This document shows positions 63,224 through 64,000 of a stretch of DNA of 64,000 nt, in pieces. The stretch is taken from the NCBI GenBank assembly GCA_041917255.1, contig JAYRYA010000020.1:1-64000 (forward strand). Reading direction: 5' to 3'. Position 1 is the stretch's first letter. Each line of letters starts with the position of its first letter. The position numbers and the translations under genes were made by a program. The notes below the pieces were generated by a model. It saw only the letters and a program-made list of their open reading frames with translations. It was not told the DNA's origin and ran no database searches. The stretch comes from Zoogloea sp041917255 (GTDB taxonomy: Bacteria; Pseudomonadota; Gammaproteobacteria; Burkholderiales; Rhodocyclaceae).

Positions 63224-64000
63224 TTAACCCGCTTCGCCCGTCACGAGCCGGACGCGCACCAACCCCCGCAGGCCGTTGCCGGCGTAGAGGGCGTCAGCGC
63301 CTTGCAGGTCGTCCAGGCGGAGCACGGCCTCTTTCGCACGACCTTCGCGCAGCAGGCGGCGGCGCAGGGTACCGTTGAGGAGGCCTGCGTTTGCCGCCGG
63401 GGTGAGGAGCATGCCGTCCCGCTCGACAAAGAGGTTGCTGCGGGCACCTTCGGCCAGCTCGCCCCGTTCGTTGATGAAGAGCGCATCGAAGTGTCCGGCG
63501 GCCATCACCCGGGCGAGCTCCCTGTCGTAAAGCGCGCGGGCGGTGGTCTTGTGGCGCAGGAGCAGGTCGCCACTGTCGATTCGCGTGGGCGACAGTACGA
63601 TGGTGGCGTCGGGCAACGGGGCGCCGGCGCTGAGGGGCGCATTCTCCAGGGTGAAATCGCCCTGCTGGCCGAGGGTGACGCGGACGCGACGGGGCGTATC
63701 GGCGTCGATGCCCGCCAGCAGGTGCCGGAAGGCGTCGGGGTCGAAAGCGAAGCCCAGCTCGGTGGCCGAGGCGGTGACGCGTTCGAGGTGCTCGTCCAGC
63801 AGCGGAAAACCTGTGCCCGGCTCGAAGCGCAGCGTCTCGATGAGGCGCAGGCCCTTGGGCAGGCTGGTGAGGAAGCGTGCCTTGAGGTGGCATTCGGCCC
63901 ACTCGGCGGCGGGGAGGGAGTCGAACACCACGCCGCTGCCTACGTCGAGGCGGGCATCGCCGCCACTCAGGCGCAGGGTGCGGATGGGTACGCTGAAGCG
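63224..64000 (-). CDS. pabB: Aminodeoxychorismate synthase/lyase fusion, 5' end outside window
   Basis: The visible 258 residues start in the final part of the chorismate-binding domain (FSVPIRTLRL, ARLDVGSGVVFDS) and continue into a fold-type IV PLP lyase domain (FEPGTGFPLLDEHLERV, FINERGELAEGARSNLFVERDG, LLNGTLRRRLL). Such PabB-PabC fusions turn chorismate and ammonia into 4-aminobenzoate for folate. The frame runs off the right edge without a start, so only the C-terminal part is described. Folate synthesis links it to folA and thyA in function only. Confidence 0.88.
   Translation of the reverse strand, partial: RFSVPIRTLRLSGGDARLDVGSGVVFDSLPAAEWAECHLKARFLTSLPKGLRLIETLRFEPGTGFPLLDEHLERVTASATELGFAFDPDAFRHLLAGIDADTPRRVRVTLGQQGDFTLENAPLSAGAPLPDATIVLSPTRIDSGDLLLRHKTTARALYDRELARVMAAGHFDALFINERGELAEGARSNLFVERDGMLLTPAANAGLLNGTLRRRLLREGRAKEAVLRLDDLQGADALYAGNGLRGLVRVRLVTGEAG

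Overview
The window reads as chromosomal core sequence from a GC-rich betaproteobacterium, most likely order Rhodocyclales (Zoogloea/Azoarcus/Thauera relatives). This rests on gene content and order, not on a search: rpmG-rpmB-radC-coaBC-dut; a phasin of the Azoarcus/Zoogloea type; a 3-hydroxybutyrate-oligomer hydrolase; AceK-controlled isocitrate dehydrogenase beside a second, monomeric one; a long-form 2-isopropylmalate synthase behind a leucine leader peptide; MetY; and a PabB-PabC fusion. There is no phage, insertion sequence, CRISPR array or obvious island. Genes are dense, with many TGATG or ATGA overlaps.

Region by region. 1-3.6 kb: L33 and L28 ribosomal proteins, RadC, CoaBC, dUTPase and a Nudix hydrolase. 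3.6-12.1 kb: a carbon-storage and TCA/glyoxylate block with dimeric icd, divergent aceK, a lipoprotein 3HB-oligomer hydrolase and monomeric icd. 12.4-15.4 kb: phasin behind a perfect sigma-70 promoter with two candidate PhaR operators, then kdsD-lptC-lptA for Kdo and LPS export, without kdsC or lptB. 15.5-26.1 kb: a KefB-type antiporter, a pseudopilin set interrupted by a class III adenylate cyclase, a diguanylate cyclase and a two-component pair. 26.2-27.8 kb: tRNA-Thr and initiator tRNA-Met flanking three small genes of unknown function. 28.1-31.8 kb: an AlgI/AlgX-like O-acetylation pair and an orphan ParA. 32-38 kb: maeB, qor, a small secreted protein, a second diguanylate cyclase and a rhomboid protease with an unusual C-terminal tail. 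38-47 kb: dnaE, a WbuC-like cupin, a PAS-GGDEF-EAL protein, acylphosphatase and a SulP transporter. 47-57 kb: metG, apbC behind an IscR-like site, a small lipoprotein, dcd, a basic amino acid decarboxylase, thyA-folA and a large protein with PilZ signature motifs. 57-64 kb: the leu leader/attenuator and leuA, metY, a small unknown gene, a macrodomain protein, a two-gene ParA/partner operon and the 3' part of a pabBC fusion.

How the genes fit together. Isocitrate dehydrogenase, its kinase/phosphatase, malic enzyme, phasin and the 3HB-oligomer hydrolase together suggest a cell that moves carbon between PHA storage, acetate metabolism and the TCA cycle. Three GGDEF proteins plus a candidate PilZ receptor and an adenylate cyclase point to heavy second-messenger control. 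The least explained unit is the ParA2 ATPase with its disordered, Ala/Pro/Lys-rich partner (61.8-63.2 kb). It looks like a dedicated partition or cargo-positioning module with its own palindromic operator. All functional calls come from reading motifs and neighbourhoods; no database search was run.
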